Shown here in pieces: positions 10,961 to 22,830 of a stretch of 64,000 nucleotides of DNA. The notes beneath the pieces are model-generated. The model did not search any database and was not told the DNA's origin. It was given only the letters and a program-made list of their open reading frames with translations. The stretch lies in the NCBI RefSeq assembly GCF_036417845.1, contig NC_089990.1, forward strand, positions 2,368,001 to 2,432,000, written 5' to 3'. The stretch comes from Apteryx mantelli (lineage: Eukaryota > Chordata > Aves > Apterygiformes > Apterygidae). Position 1 is the stretch's first letter. Each line of letters begins with the position of its first letter. A program made the position numbers and the translations under genes.

Positions 10961-13860
10961 TAATGAAAGACAGCGTCTCTCCATCAGCTACAAATGCCAA
11001 ACCTCGCTAAGTAGATCTACACGCTTCCCCAGCTAATCTAGTCTCCAGTTCTCAGGCAGATCGAACCACAACCTCCTCTACCCATGCATGCCTCCTCCTA
11101 GCCTGTGTATACCTACACCCAGCATATTCTTAAGACCTACAAGGCTATTTCAGACCACTTGGGAGGAGGAGAAGGAGGGAACTTGCTTTGACCAGACAAA
11201 GTTTGCAGGAGATATTTCATGGGTTCAGCAAAGGAGTCACAGACCTCACCAAACACTCATCACATCCACAAACCCCTCTTAGTTATTTGCGCCCATAAAC
11301 TTCCACCAAACAAGAAACCGAAGTGCTCGGTCAAAGTCACCCACCGGTGGCTGATAAAACCTAACACCTAGGTAATCACCAGTCAGTTTTCCTGCATGAC
11401 TAACTGATTACTCACATTTCTAGAATTAATCGTACAGCTTTTTACATCTGAAGTTGGTCCCAGAATTAATAAAAGAATTGGAAACTTTTTGGATGGAAGG
11501 CTAATTGACTATGCCTTATTAATCATCACTCCTGAAGTTTAATGGGATCATTTTATGAGCCATTTTCTTCTACTGGTTATGTTAGAAGCTGGCTCATAGA
11601 ATGTCAACACAAAAAACATCTCGATCTTATTGGACTGGTTACTCAGTGGTATGACATGAGACACTGTATGAATAAATACATAAGAGCTGCCCTTCAGAAA
11701 GGTTTCCTTTCATAGATTTTATATTTTCACGGAAAACTACTTCAAAGTTTTGGTGGAATGGCACTGAGAAGTGTATCAAGCATCTTCATTAATAAACATT
11801 CATAATATAATGAAGCATAGGAAAAAATGTCACAGATAATAGCAGGATATAAGCCTTTAACTTTGCCTTTACAAATGTGCCTTCTGTGCTTTGGTTGGTA
11901 CCTACAACTTAGAACTGTAGGTTAATACTTAATGCAAAAGATAAACAGAAAGTTTGGGTAGAGATCTGAATTTCATCTGTATTTATCCGATCTGGTTTTT
12001 TTGTTTGTTTGTTTCTGACAACTTTATTTCAGATTCAGATGATATCAGCTGCTTCTTAGGTGAGCAATTTTTAAATAAATGCAGTGAATTGAGTTTACAG
12101 GGAAGCAATATCTGGTAGTTCCAATGACCGCAGCTCACATCAACAAAATGGCTAAAGAAAAGTCTTAGAAAAAGCAGTTGTGAGAAACTCATATTTAATA
12201 TAATGCACATAGTTTTGTGGTAAAAAGTGTTGAATAAATGGGCCTTTTGTCTCTATTTTCATGTATGTTTTATACTCTGTTTCTAAAAGTTAGATGAAAA
12301 ATTTGACCACCCTGAAAAAGCATGCTACTTTGCTATCAGTAGCTGTAAGTGTTGAAATATTTTAGAAATGATGGACATCACTGAGACACCAATTGTGCCT
12401 ACATTCAAATGAGACGTTGTTAAGCAACCATTAAAACTGCTGCCAGGACTTCAAACATGCTCAACATCCACAGAACCAAAATAGCGCTTTTTCTGCAGAT
12501 GACCAAATTTGGTGAAAGTGTGTGATTTTGTGACTTGTCATTCAGAACTGTAGTAATAATTGATGGAAAATGTTAATATCTCAGATTAGTATTACTCATT
12601 TACAAAAAAGCAGATTTCTTGCTGTAATGTAGTCATAGCCCCAGACCTCAGAGATTTGTAATGCAGATCTATTGTAACTGTGTATTCGTCTTAGTTCATC
12701 TGGTTGAAAAGTAGCACTCCCTCTTTTCAGCAAGATATGCTAAAGCTAATCATCAGCTCCTTAAGTGGGAGCTTTCCAATGAAAAGTGTCTTCAGATCTC
12801 GCAATTCTTGGTTGTTTACAGCTGTGGCAATTGTGGGCAGTTTCTGAAGGACTTTTCTGGAAAGAACATGTATAATTTGATTTTCTGGCTCACTTCTTTT
12901 GTGACAGACCAGCAGAAACCACATTAATTTCTTCTTTAAGTTAAGAGGAATAGGAGAAAAATGGTAATATAGCAAGTTTGAGTCAGCATGAATTAGCTGT
13001 TGAGGGCAGTTGAATGTGATCAGGACTGGAAAAGCAACAGCCAGCCCCGAGGCAAAACACAAAGCTAGAGCCTGACCCCAGAAGCCGAGGTGGCCGCGTA
13101 TGGCCCCGGCTAGTCCCAGGGTGCGGGGGCAGGTGGACTCCTGGACGCACAGGGCTGCAGGGTTGCTGGTGTTGCCGTTGTGAAGGTGACGGTAGACCTT
13201 GCTTTACCATTTGAAGCAGAGTTGATCTAAAATATGGCGTTTTGGCTGACGTTCAGCAAGCCTACTGTGTATTGAAAGGCAGCAAATCTTTGCATATCTC
13301 TTAGGGTAGGAAGACTCGTAGATGGGCTGATGTTCTTTCAGGCTGCATTGGTGGGACCACAGTTTTTGCACTCACGGGGACAGTATCCTAACAGCATTGC
13401 AAGTGCAATGTTTGGAAGCACAGCGCTCGCAGCAGCGTGTCTGTAGGGCTGGCTGCACAGCTCAGGAAGGGGAGCAACCAAAATAGAAAGCGGAAGCAAA
13501 AGGGACGTCCAGATGGAAAAGTCAGAGCTGGGCATCCACAGCTTGAAAGAATTGCTGCAGAAAACCAATAGAAAGTAAATACGAGCAGGGATGAGTTCTG
13601 CCTGAGGGTGCAGCATGAAAAGCTGGTTTGTAACAGCAATTAAACACATTTTCTCTATTTATTCCTCTGTGGTTTTGCACCTACCCTCAGCAGGCAAGGC
13701 ATAGGGCTTCCTTTAGACAGGTGAAGAACTGGCCACCACAAAAGGCACTAATAAAAGGTTTCTGCTAAAGAAACAGTCCTTCCTTTCCCGCAAGTTTTCA
13801 TGTATGTTTTGCTTTTTAAGACCCATGTCTCCATGCAGTGTTATAATTACAACTCTCTGT
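10961..13860. other. AT-rich stretch upstream of GPR174
   Basis: Mostly AT-rich, with a (GTTT)n-like run at about 11995-12015 and a GC-richer island at about 13040-13190. A minus-strand frame stays open from 13203 to 12727 (about 158 codons) but shows no recognisable domain and no good start context. A possible 27-nt microexon is described in the findings. This is likely the 5' flank or leader intron of GPR174. Confidence 0.4.
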
Positions 13861-13867
13861 CTTTCAG

Positions 13868-14484
13868 CTGCAGGTTGCATCTGTTGTCAAACTCATGTGT
13901 TGAGAAAAGTGGCTGAAATGCTTCCAGAAAGGTGACAGAGGGTGCAGCTCCAGCGGCAAACTGTCAAGCGCTTCAGCACACAAAGATGTATTTCTGTGTG
14001 GACCGTCACTCTGTCAATGCTGCAAGGGACTATATTAAGGTCTAGTAACTTCTGACAAAGAGTATGAGTGAAGTGCACGAGCAAGACTAAGTCATTCACC
14101 ACAGAACCAAGCTCCTCCCAAAACTGGACTAGATGATCCTGCAACTGAAGCCTTGCACACAGATATTAGAGTGGAAAGAGATATAAACTTTTTTACTTAA
14201 AACACGGACTACCTCAGGACAATCTGGCCAGCAGGAAGCTAGTGAGGAACAATGTCATCATACGGTACCACCAACTTTGCACACCTAGATTATCACAGCA
14301 GAAGACTTCATGAAGAACAAAGTAAACCTATCCCAGAAGGCCAGGGAAGCAAAGGAACAGGGCAAACACAATCCTAAGCGTGCAGCTATTCTGCTATTCT
14401 TAAATGTTCAGTCCTGCAGGGAACTGGAAGACAGCTGGGAACTCTGTGGGTCGCCTCACCTGAGTTCACATCTGAAAACCAAAC
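13868..14484 (+). other. GPR174: Probable 5' UTR part of the GPR174 coding exon
   Basis: A strong acceptor, AACTCTCTGTCTTTCAG (13851-13867), precedes this stretch, and no later acceptor before the start codon is clearly better. GPR174-like receptors usually carry their whole coding sequence in the last exon behind one or more non-coding exons. The in-frame TGA at 14473-14475, twelve bases before the ATG, fits an untranslated leader. The exact transcript start is unknown, and an unspliced promoter within this region is possible. Confidence 0.35.
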
Positions 14485-15468
14485 ATGACGAACAATTCAA
14501 CCTGTTCCAATGATACAGACCTCAAGTCTTATTATGCAATTACATACACTTTCATTCTGATCCCTGGACTAATAGGAAATATATTAGCTCTGTGGGTCTT
14601 TTATGGCTACATGAAAGAGACTAAAAGGGCTGTAATATTTATGATCAATTTAGCCATTGCTGATTTATCACAAGTTTTATCCTTGCCTCTAAGGATTTTC
14701 TACTACTTGACTGGAACGTGGGAGTTTGGAGGAGGTCTCTGCATGCTTTGTTTCTACCTGAAGTATGTCAATATGTATGCAAGCATCTACTTCTTGGTTT
14801 GCATCAGCGTAAGACGATTTTTGTTTCTTATGTACCCATTCAAATTCAGCGACTGCAAACGCATCTGTGATGTGTATATCAGCATTGTCGGGTGGATCGT
14901 AGTCTGCATTGGCTGTTTGCCTTTCCCTCTTCTCAGACTTCACCAGAACGTTAAAAACACGTGTTTCGTGGACCTCCCAGTAAAGGAAGTTGACCTTCCC
15001 ATCTCCATTGCCATGATGACAATAGGTGAACTGGTGGGGTTCATAACGCCCCTACTAATAATTCTATATTGCTCATGGAAGACTATCTTATCATTAAAAG
15101 AAAAAAATTCTGCTTCACATGACCTTGGAGAGAAAAAAAAGGCTTTAAAGATGATTCTCACCTGTGCTCTGGTATTTCTGATTTGCTTTGCACCTTATCA
15201 TATCAGCTTTCCATTAGATTTCTTTGTTAAAACCAAAAAGATTAAAAACGAATGTGTCCAGAAAGTGATATCAGTGTTTCATGCTGTAGCTTTGTGTCTT
15301 GCCAGTTTAAATTCCTGCGTAGACCCAGTCATCTACTACTTTACTACAAATGAGTTCAGAAGACGACTTTCAAGACAGGATTTGCAAGACAGCATTCAGC
15401 TACACAACCTAAGTTATGTGAAAAAGCATCCCAGAACTGAGCCCAAGGGGCAAGTTGAGGACTCTTAA
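14485..15468 (+). CDS. GPR174: GPR174, lysophosphatidylserine receptor (class A GPCR), intronless coding region
   Basis: 327 aa, close to the human length of about 333. It is a plasma-membrane receptor of the P2Y-like class A group; the family binds lysophosphatidylserine, couples to Gs/G13-type proteins and is best known from lymphocytes. Visible features: N-terminal sequons (N3, N4, N9); TM1 about 17-41 with GN at 31-32; TM2 with NLAIAD at 55-60; the conserved Cys86-Cys160 pair; TM3 ending SVRRF at 108-112, so the usual DRY is replaced by VRR as in GPR174 orthologues; TM4 about 131-151; TM5 about 175-198; TM6 with CFAPYH at 234-239; TM7 with DPVIYY at 280-285 and a basic helix 8. The start is supported by an in-frame TGA 12 nt upstream. 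The similarity to mammalian GPR174 runs through all helices and into the RRRLSRQDL tail. P2RY10, its usual upstream paralogue, is not in the window. Confidence 0.96.
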   Translation: MTNNSTCSNDTDLKSYYAITYTFILIPGLIGNILALWVFYGYMKETKRAVIFMINLAIADLSQVLSLPLRIFYYLTGTWEFGGGLCMLCFYLKYVNMYASIYFLVCISVRRFLFLMYPFKFSDCKRICDVYISIVGWIVVCIGCLPFPLLRLHQNVKNTCFVDLPVKEVDLPISIAMMTIGELVGFITPLLIILYCSWKTILSLKEKNSASHDLGEKKKALKMILTCALVFLICFAPYHISFPLDFFVKTKKIKNECVQKVISVFHAVALCLASLNSCVDPVIYYFTTNEFRRRLSRQDLQDSIQLHNLSYVKKHPRTEPKGQVEDS

Positions 15469-16249
15469 TGCTGGACTTCCTGAAATGTTTTCAAGGACTT
15501 CAAATGTTCTCTGTTATTTGGGGGTTTGGCCCATTTTTTTCCCCCCAGGATGCTGAGAGGGACTACTCAGACAAACTTCTGCTGATTTCAGTGAGTGTTT
15601 GAGTTAAAAAAAAGAGACTGAAAACATGAATACACTGGTTGCAAATTTTCTATGACTACTGAATATAAATCACACTGTGTAGGTCACACAGGCCATAATT
15701 CTGAGCTGGCCAACCAAGAGTTTAGTAGCTTTGCTGGTACAAAGTAGCCGAGTACAAGGATGGGGTGCAACCAGGAGGACACAGACCAAGGTTGGTTTAG
15801 CCCCACTGCCGGGATTAGGAAAGCACCCCGAGGTCATGCGTTGGAGGCATCAAGCCCATGACTGAGGCTGTGCACAAACTTCCCGTGATGCGAGGTGCTG
15901 CCCATGCCCAGTTGTCACTGGGGTGGCCATTGCCCTGCCACCTCCTGGTCACACAAGCTGACTTCAGTGAGAGGCAGCAAAGATTCGGGGGTTTTGCTAT
16001 GCAGAAAGAATTTGGCCCTAAAAAAACAGTACTTGACACAATATTATATTTTTCTTAAATAATTGTTACCATGAGAAGCATGATCACTGGGTTCAGACAA
16101 ATTAACAGGACTGTGAAATGGATAAAGCCATTTTAATTTGGAATTAATTCTTTTAAGTTTTCTTGATTCTCACACAACTGTCAAAAATTGTAATAATGCA
16201 AAGGAAGGTGTTGACTAAGGGAGGACTTCAAGAAATATTCCACTGGATA

Positions 16250-16375
16250 ATATAGCACTTACTATTTAATTTATATACAAAGCACCCAGAGCCTGCCTAG
16301 TGCAATACTGACTACATGGCAAGGAACTTAAGATTCTTGCCCCAAAGGACTTACAATTTAAATAATTAGCAAGGC
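16250..16375 (+). repeat. Possible ancient LINE (L3/CR1-type) fragment
   Basis: The string around 16338-16360 (TTGCCCCAAAGGACTTACAA) resembles the widely dispersed amniote repeat phrase 'tgccccaaagagcttacaatctaaa'. Sequence on its left (ATACAAAGCACCCAGAGC) is in the expected relation to it. The call rests on recall of the phrase, not on a database search. Confidence 0.3.
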
Positions 16376-17137
16376 CTTGATTTGGGAGGTGTATCAAATG
16401 GCATGTTGCAATCTGGACTCAGACTGAGGGTCAAGCTCATTTCTTGGGAAAACCATAAGGAACCGATAGACCTATATTAACACTTCCTAGGAAGATGCAA
16501 AGTCATTGAAGTGTCCAGACACTCTTCTTCTGCCATCAGTTCCCATTTCTGGATCACAATAAGAAATACCAAAATACCATGAGTAAGTTCAAGGCCATTT
16601 TTGCTGACTTTGATAAGCTTTAAACATGAGTCTGTGCTTTAAGGATATTTATTCAGATTAAATGTCCATCAAGCCTTTCAGGTCCTCTTTTCTCCAAAGT
16701 CCAGGTTAATGAATTCAATTATTTCATGATTTGAATAATTCTTTCTGTAATTTTCAAAATGGCAACTCTTGGTCAAATTCAAGTCATTAACATCATCATA
16801 ATTAAGATGTAGTCAGAGGAACCTAAGCTTTCTGAATGTTGCTGTAACGGGAACAGTTCAGATACTCAATATATGCAGAGTCAAACCTAGTAGGTTATGA
16901 GAGCTTTTTTTAGGAAAGGCTCAAATATGGACTTTTTTTTAAAATTTCTTTAATGTCAAACAACAAAAGCTTTGTGCTTACCTGGTATTTTTTTTGCACC
17001 TTCTTGTGAAATTCATTTTTGTGTGAACGTTTTAAATGTTAAATTTTTAAATGTGAAAATACTGTGACGATATTACATTTTATTTAATGCAAATGCTGTT
17101 TTATAGATTTAATTTATAAAAACATTTATATTTTGTA

Positions 17138-17143
17138 AATAAA
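17138..17143 (+). promoter_or_regulatory. GPR174: Candidate GPR174 poly(A) signal AATAAA
   Basis: Canonical AATAAA about 1.67 kb after the stop codon in AU-rich context (TTTTGTAAATAAATG), followed by a GTGTTG-containing stretch at 17159-17164 that could be the downstream element. Two later AATAAA hexamers (17389, 17560) are alternatives. Confidence 0.4.
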
Positions 17144-17169
17144 TGTAGATCCCAGAGAGTGTTGAAAAA

Positions 17170-19925
17170 CAGAAGGACTTCCTTATTTTTCTTTTTAAGA
17201 AAACCCTCCACATAACAAAACAAAAACCCACTTCATATATACAGAAGCTTGTTCCAGTGTGTCTGTACTTGCATTTGGCTGAGTATGCACTGCTAATTCA
17301 TGGAAATTGAGCAGCACATTGTAATTTGCTCACAGCAGTGAAAAAAACTATTTATTTTCAACTTTCTACCTGCATTCCAGTTGTATATAATAAAAATCAT
17401 CTTTTTTTTTTAATTTTATTTTAAATGTAATTCTTGCTCCACTCTTACCTCTAGCTGCCTACATCACCAATCCACAGCTTCGCTCTGCCTCTTATGGAGG
17501 CAGAACCTGCTATGCCCCTTGTTCAAAATACAGCTCCTACTGTAGTCACAAATGTCTAAAATAAAGCGGAATTTGCTCTTAGACCTAGGCCTCAGCAATA
17601 GCCGTACTACATCTTGAGATTAATGCTAACGCACATGAATTAAGTCAGTAAATTATGCCATATCTAATCATCCATCGCAGCACAGTGGCATCAAAGCAAG
17701 GAAACCACATTCAAGTTGTTCGAGGCTGTACTCAGAGCAGGCCAAAGCCTACAAAAATAATGTTCAAGTGATCCTTCTCACCAGGCTAAAAGAGCACCCT
17801 AATTCATGGGCAGATCGGTGCATCTTGGCACATCCTCCGGCCAAGATGAGGATCGGTCTGGAACAGACTAGGGAAAACCGGCGGGTTTGTTTCAAAAATG
17901 AGAACTATGTACAGCAAGTTTCACTACGAATTTTTAGGGTTTGGTCAGAAGTAAAGGGATGCAGGTTCACAACAACTAAAATGAAAAGACAGAATTATAT
18001 GTTAACCAAAGGGTAAGGAATTTCATACAGCTCCAGCAAGCACCATCAGCAAGGGCTTACAAGAGTCGGATGTTTCCAAGGAACTTCAGGTTCCCCCTAT
18101 TTTTAACGAGGGATTTTTCTACCAGCTCTATGAAATTCATACATTGGCAGACATTAAAAGCAGATCTCAGCAAAATTTCCCATCCGCTCAGAAAAATAAA
18201 GGAATTGGGGATGAACCTAAATACATTACAGGAGTCACTGAAGATCTCCACACTCACTCCATCCCAGCAGGACTCATCTCCTGGGCACTGTATTTTGTAC
18301 AGACAGACTCCAGTGTAACAGAAAGGTGAGGATGTGCTCTGTGACTCTTTGCGGAGGAAATCAAAACCCTCTTTTGCAAAGGGATAAAAAACTTTGCTGT
18401 AAAACTCACTGGCGAGCCTCTCGTCTAACTTCTATGCACCAGGAGATGTTTATGAAAAACGTGTGAATTGCTAGATATATACATAACTAGTTCATGATCA
18501 GTGCTTGTGGATGGCCTTTATATAGCTTTAAGTCACCTCTATAATAGGATTTAGTCACCCATGAACATACACCCCTTTATCATTTCAGCATTCATACTTT
18601 AAGAGAATGCAGAATTTTAAGCTTTTTCTCCGTTTTATGAGCACACACAGCTTTTCAAACCAGCCCAGACAGAGTGCTTTGCTTTAGGCGCATCAGACTG
18701 TGATTCTGCTGGTTTAACTCACTGTAGCCCGTCACCCCAACCTGTTGCGAAAACAAACCCAGCAGTCAAAGCTCAATTCCTCCAGCAGAAGCTGTGTATA
18801 ACTGTGTATAGTGGAGGTTTGCCGGCGCTGAGATCACACCAGGATCAACACAGCCGCACAAAGCATGGGTAACACAGGCACAACCTGTGTGTTGAGACAG
18901 CGTTTGCTGAGCTAGTGGCAGATGTGTCTGCAGAGATAGGGAGCGAGCAACCCACTTAGCACTGACGGGGAGGCCGGGCGTCCTGGCTGTGCTCTCGCTA
19001 AGCGCAAACAAGATTTGGGCAGACCGGTAGAGTTTATCAAATTGGGATCTGCACAACATAATGATAATAAGTTAGAAAAGCAAGATAACTGTCAATAGGT
19101 GTGTACTAATTAAAAAAAAAAAAAAAAGGAAAGAAATCTTAAAAAACACAGAAAAACTAAAAGTACCCTCACGTACCAAAAACACCTGGACTGAGCACTT
19201 AGCACATACTTTTGGCCTGGCAGTGGGTAGCACCACTTCAGCTCCATCAGCACTAATGTCGGGCAGGTTTTGGGGAGCATGGCACCAAGCAAGGTCCCCA
19301 TAGAGCAGCTGTGGACTGTTCTGGTCATCCCAACAGCTTTCAGACACAGCCCTCCAGGGAAAACCGCCCCCCAGCAGCTATTACAGAATAAACTAAATCG
19401 GTTTTACCAGCATGCTGGACAGTTTTTCCACTTTGGGATATGAGGGTGAGAAGCATGTTTTTGCATAGCAAGCTGCCTGCTGCAAAAGGGACTCCGCAAA
19501 GCTGCTCTCAGATGCCCCCTGCATGGACCTGCTTGGTGGAAGAGCAGGGGCAGAAACCCATATGGGGTGGCAGAAGGTTTTACCAAAAACGCAGTTTCCA
19601 AGGCCAGAGCGGAGAGGGAGGATGGGTCCCTGGCCACTCCCCACGTAGCCCATCGCGTTCTCCCCTCTGTCACCTCTTCCTCCCTGTCCCTCGCTGCCCT
19701 GGTGGGAGGGAAGGAGGGCACAACTCAACCAGAGCTACTTTTAGCTTCGGAAGGGGAGAGACACCTTACACAAAGCGGTGTCAGAAGTTCGGAAATAGTT
19801 AGATGAGAAAAGCTCATATGCTTAAGTTTTCCCACCTAGAAAATATTGTGGGTGCAACAAGAGCAATTTCCCCTGCTGCCATAGCAATGTGGTTTATTCA
19901 TATTAGTATTAACGGTCTCTTTTTA
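17170..19925. other. Intergenic, no gene seen
   Basis: AT-rich DNA with short A/T runs (for example 17401-17412 and an A-run at about 19111-19127). The open frames are short and unrelated to known families. An isolated acceptor-like sequence (TCTCTTTTTACAG) ends near 19928 but has no matching donor that I can defend. Confidence 0.4.
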
Positions 19926-19929
19926 CAGG

Positions 19930-20570
19930 AAGTCTAGCGTAATATTCTCAGTTTCTCACATGAGCCGATTGCAGGGGAGACGCCTGCTCTCCCTGCTCCC
20001 TGCCCCCTGCCGCAGCAGCTCGGCCATCCTGGCGGGATTTGCCTCGGCTGCGCGTGCCAGGGCACAGGCTCCCAGCCTGGAGGAAAGTCGTTCTCCCCAG
20101 GGGATGTGGCCAGGCCCTGCAGATGCCTCCTGGGAGATGCATGTGGTCCCCTTGCTGCCCCGCACCGGGGCGTCCGCCCCGCCGGAGCAGGGAAGAGCAA
20201 GAATGAGATTTTCCGTCACCCAAATGAAATGAAAGTCTGACCTAGAGCAGTGCTGCCCCGCGCTGGCAGGGATAACATGAAGAACCTGTGCACCTGTGTG
20301 CACAGAAAGCCCAAGGCTCTACAGAGCAGCAAAATGTTGCTTAGGTTGCCCCAAACTCTCCTGCAAACCCTTCCTGTCTCACAGAGCTGGGCATATTCTC
20401 ATCACCGTGCCAAAGAGAAAATAGGCGTTATGCAGCAAGGATGGGAGGGCAGCCCCGGCTGCCGTCGGAAGCGGCAGGGGCCGACCCCCGGGAGCCCCGC
20501 GCGGAGCGGACAAGGCAGCCGCCGTCACCCGCAGCCTTTGCGGCACGCGCTACGATAGATCCCAGCGCCG
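19930..20570. promoter_or_regulatory. Small GC/CpG-rich patch
   Basis: GC-rich, with CG clusters at about 20020-20070, 20160-20190 and 20455-20570. No recognised coding sequence; possibly a regulatory island. Confidence 0.3.
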
Positions 20571-20579
20571 TGCATCGCA

Positions 20580-22255
20580 GTTCACTTAACCTTTAGATCA
20601 TCTGCCTGACAAATAATCTCGGCCGAGATTATCACAGATGTTCGGAGAGTGAAGATGCTGCTTCACTTATTTAACAGCAGCCGCATTTTCACATGCAGCT
20701 GGTGGCTTTGGACAGCTTGGTGCTGTCAGCCCACACGTAGGCTGCAAAGCAATCGCAGATGAGCAGAGAGGAGCTTTGACTGCCTTTCTGCAGCTCCCAC
20801 CACAGCTCTGTGTGCTTCGGCTGCAGAGGCCCACGGGAGGCTTGGGAGAAGGTGAGTAAAGAGCAGTGTCCAACCACTACGACAGCAGGGACAGCTGCTG
20901 CTGGGTCGTTCTTCTGATCAGCTTTGAGCCCTCTGCTAGGTAAGATCCGATTCCTCACTAGGACGTCGCTCACTTCTTGCTGCAGTTCCCTTTCTTATCT
21001 GAAGCCAGCAGAAACAGGTATTTCCGTGGGTCAACATGGCCAGTTTTTTCTCCTGAAAACCATCTGAATAAGAGTACTGGTTTGGAGGACTGGAAGAATA
21101 TATCTTAAGAATATATCTCAGGTTTAAAAAAAAAAAACAAAAACCCTTTATTCTGTATGAAGTATTTCCTCTGGTTGCTCAACAAGCTCCTTTCCCCTAG
21201 CAGAGTTGTTATTGCGGAGGCAGCAAGAAGCAAATGCATTGGAATACATTCAAACTGTGTTACCACACTGACTTTGCTCTGAAGTTGCAAGCGACTTTGA
21301 CACATACAGAGTGAGATTTAATCTTCGTTAGGCCAGAAGAAAAGGTATATTCTCTCCTTATTTACAACAACTAACATTTCAGCAGGGTTATTCTTCATTT
21401 ATCAATGAAAGAAGACTATTTCAAGGACTCTCCCTGAAACTGGAAGAGATCTTTCTTGGACAAATGTATAAATTGGGTCCCTGAAAAATAGACAGCCTGC
21501 AACTGAGAGACAGAAGTAGAGTTCTGCAGTTAGAAAATGACTTTGGGGTTTGCTGTACTTAAGCTAATGCTTCCATTAAGGCTAGTTCTGTTCCTCACTT
21601 CCTCAAATTTTATCTTTCTCTCAGATTGTTGAATTAATCTCTATTTTTTTTTTCCTTTTTCAAACCAAAAATTTTCATTTTTGGAGACTTCACCCACCAC
21701 CCTGGAAAAATTTGAAAACTTCAGTGGAAGGAAGATGCTTTCCTGTGAAGTTTTGGCCTTGTCAAAAATACAGTTTTCCACTGTAAAAAACAGGAATCCA
21801 AACAAAGCATTATCTCCAGTTCTTGCTCAAGCACGTTCTTTGGAGAGCGATACCTACACAGGGGCGCTTTTCACAGTGCCATACAAGATCCGTTTCTCTC
21901 TTGTTCTGCAATCACCTCCTTCGCAATTTGTCAGCAAAACCAACCGTGTTGGGGACAGCTGGGGCTTGGTTGCACACACAGCTGGGTCTGGAGGCCCTTC
22001 GTGGGTGCTTCAGAAAGAAGCCAGCAACCAGGAAGGCCTGTGCCAAACCGAGCACTGGTTTGAGCTCAAGATCATATTCAGAGGAGGCTGCACTTCTCCA
22101 GCTCCCCCCCAAAAAAAAGCAACTTCTGGCAATAGTGCAGACCCAGGGAAAACTGGGCAACTTGAGGGATGTTTTGAGACATCACACCGTTCTGAAGCAG
22201 CATCAGGACAGATTTTTGGGAAGTCTTATTTACGCTTGACAAGGTAAAACCGGAT
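20580..22255. other. Intergenic, no gene seen
   Basis: Neutral to AT-rich DNA with short homopolymers (A-run at 21127-21137, T-run at about 21644-21653). A 188-codon plus-strand open frame at 21681-22247 has no recognisable domain, signal peptide or hydrophobic pattern, and I do not support it as a gene. Confidence 0.4.
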
Positions 22256-22264
22256 TACACAATT

Positions 22265-22830
22265 CTGGGTCAAAGCAAGGCTCTCGGCGCTAGCAGACGC
22301 CGAGGCGCAGGGGAGGAGCGGCCCTGCCGAGGCTGGTTTCCGAATGTCTCAGACGGGGGCCCCGGCGCGCCTCCGTTTCCATCGACTCCCACACAGCCGC
22401 GTGTCTGCGGGCCCACACGCTGTGGAAAGTGCACGCGCCGTCTGCCACAGCTGCAAACCGTTTCATCACCCCGCGAGGGCTTTCTTCTCACTGCTTCCTT
22501 TGTGTCATTGTTATCACAAGAGGAGACATGACAGGGTTTTTTTTTTTTTTTTTTTGCGCTTTGAGACTTAAAAACGTACTTACAAGCAAGCCACACGCGC
22601 AGAGCAAGAGCCTGCTAAGGAAGTGGGATAGCGCTCGCCTTCCCCTCTTCCCGTTCTGCTTTTCAGGCCCTCCTAAGAACGGCTGCAGCGAGTCAGAGCA
22701 GAGGCACGTCCGAGGCGGCGCCCTGCCGCGGGCCGTCGCCTTCGAGCAGAAGCGGGGCCCGCGGCCCGTGCTCCTTCCCCGGGCACGGCCTTCGCGCGGC
22801 CACCGCCGCAGCGCCTTCCTCAAGGGCACC
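22265..22830. promoter_or_regulatory. CpG-rich island interrupted by a T-run
   Basis: CG-dense patches at 22285-22460 and 22620-22815 flank a 19-base T-run (22537-22555). No coding sequence is recognised. It may be a promoter or enhancer island of unidentified function between the two genes. Confidence 0.35.

Larger units (their letters stand above)
15469..17160 (+). other. GPR174: Probable GPR174 3' UTR, AU-rich
   Basis: Sequence after the stop becomes increasingly AT-rich and carries ATTTA pentamers at 16264-16268, 16647-16651, 17082-17086 and 17124-17128, typical of unstable immune transcripts. AATAAA at 17138-17143 is a plausible end. Alternative AATAAA hexamers lie at 17389-17394 and 17560-17565. 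The part around 16255-16370 looks like an ancient interspersed repeat. Confidence 0.45.

Noticed and set aside
12727-13649. Possible aquaporin-11/12 remnant on the minus strand (GNTSNPAAL and AVLPNIALAM resemble NPA-type boxes)
   Set aside because: The two box-like pieces occur in the wrong order for an aquaporin, in different frames, and the surrounding residues do not align. Probably coincidence.
14123-14142. CR1-like phrase GGACTAGATGATCCTG in the GPR174 leader
   Set aside because: Only about 16 bases agree with the CR1 3' region and flanking sequence does not continue the match, so an insertion cannot be supported.
1-14484. Search for P2RY10, the expected upstream paralogue of GPR174
   Set aside because: No seven-helix receptor sequence, intact or broken, was recognised upstream of 14485; it presumably lies to the left of the window.
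21681-22247. 188-codon plus-strand frame
   Set aside because: No recognisable domain, signal or conservation cue, and a second frame of 138 codons overlaps it in the same strand.
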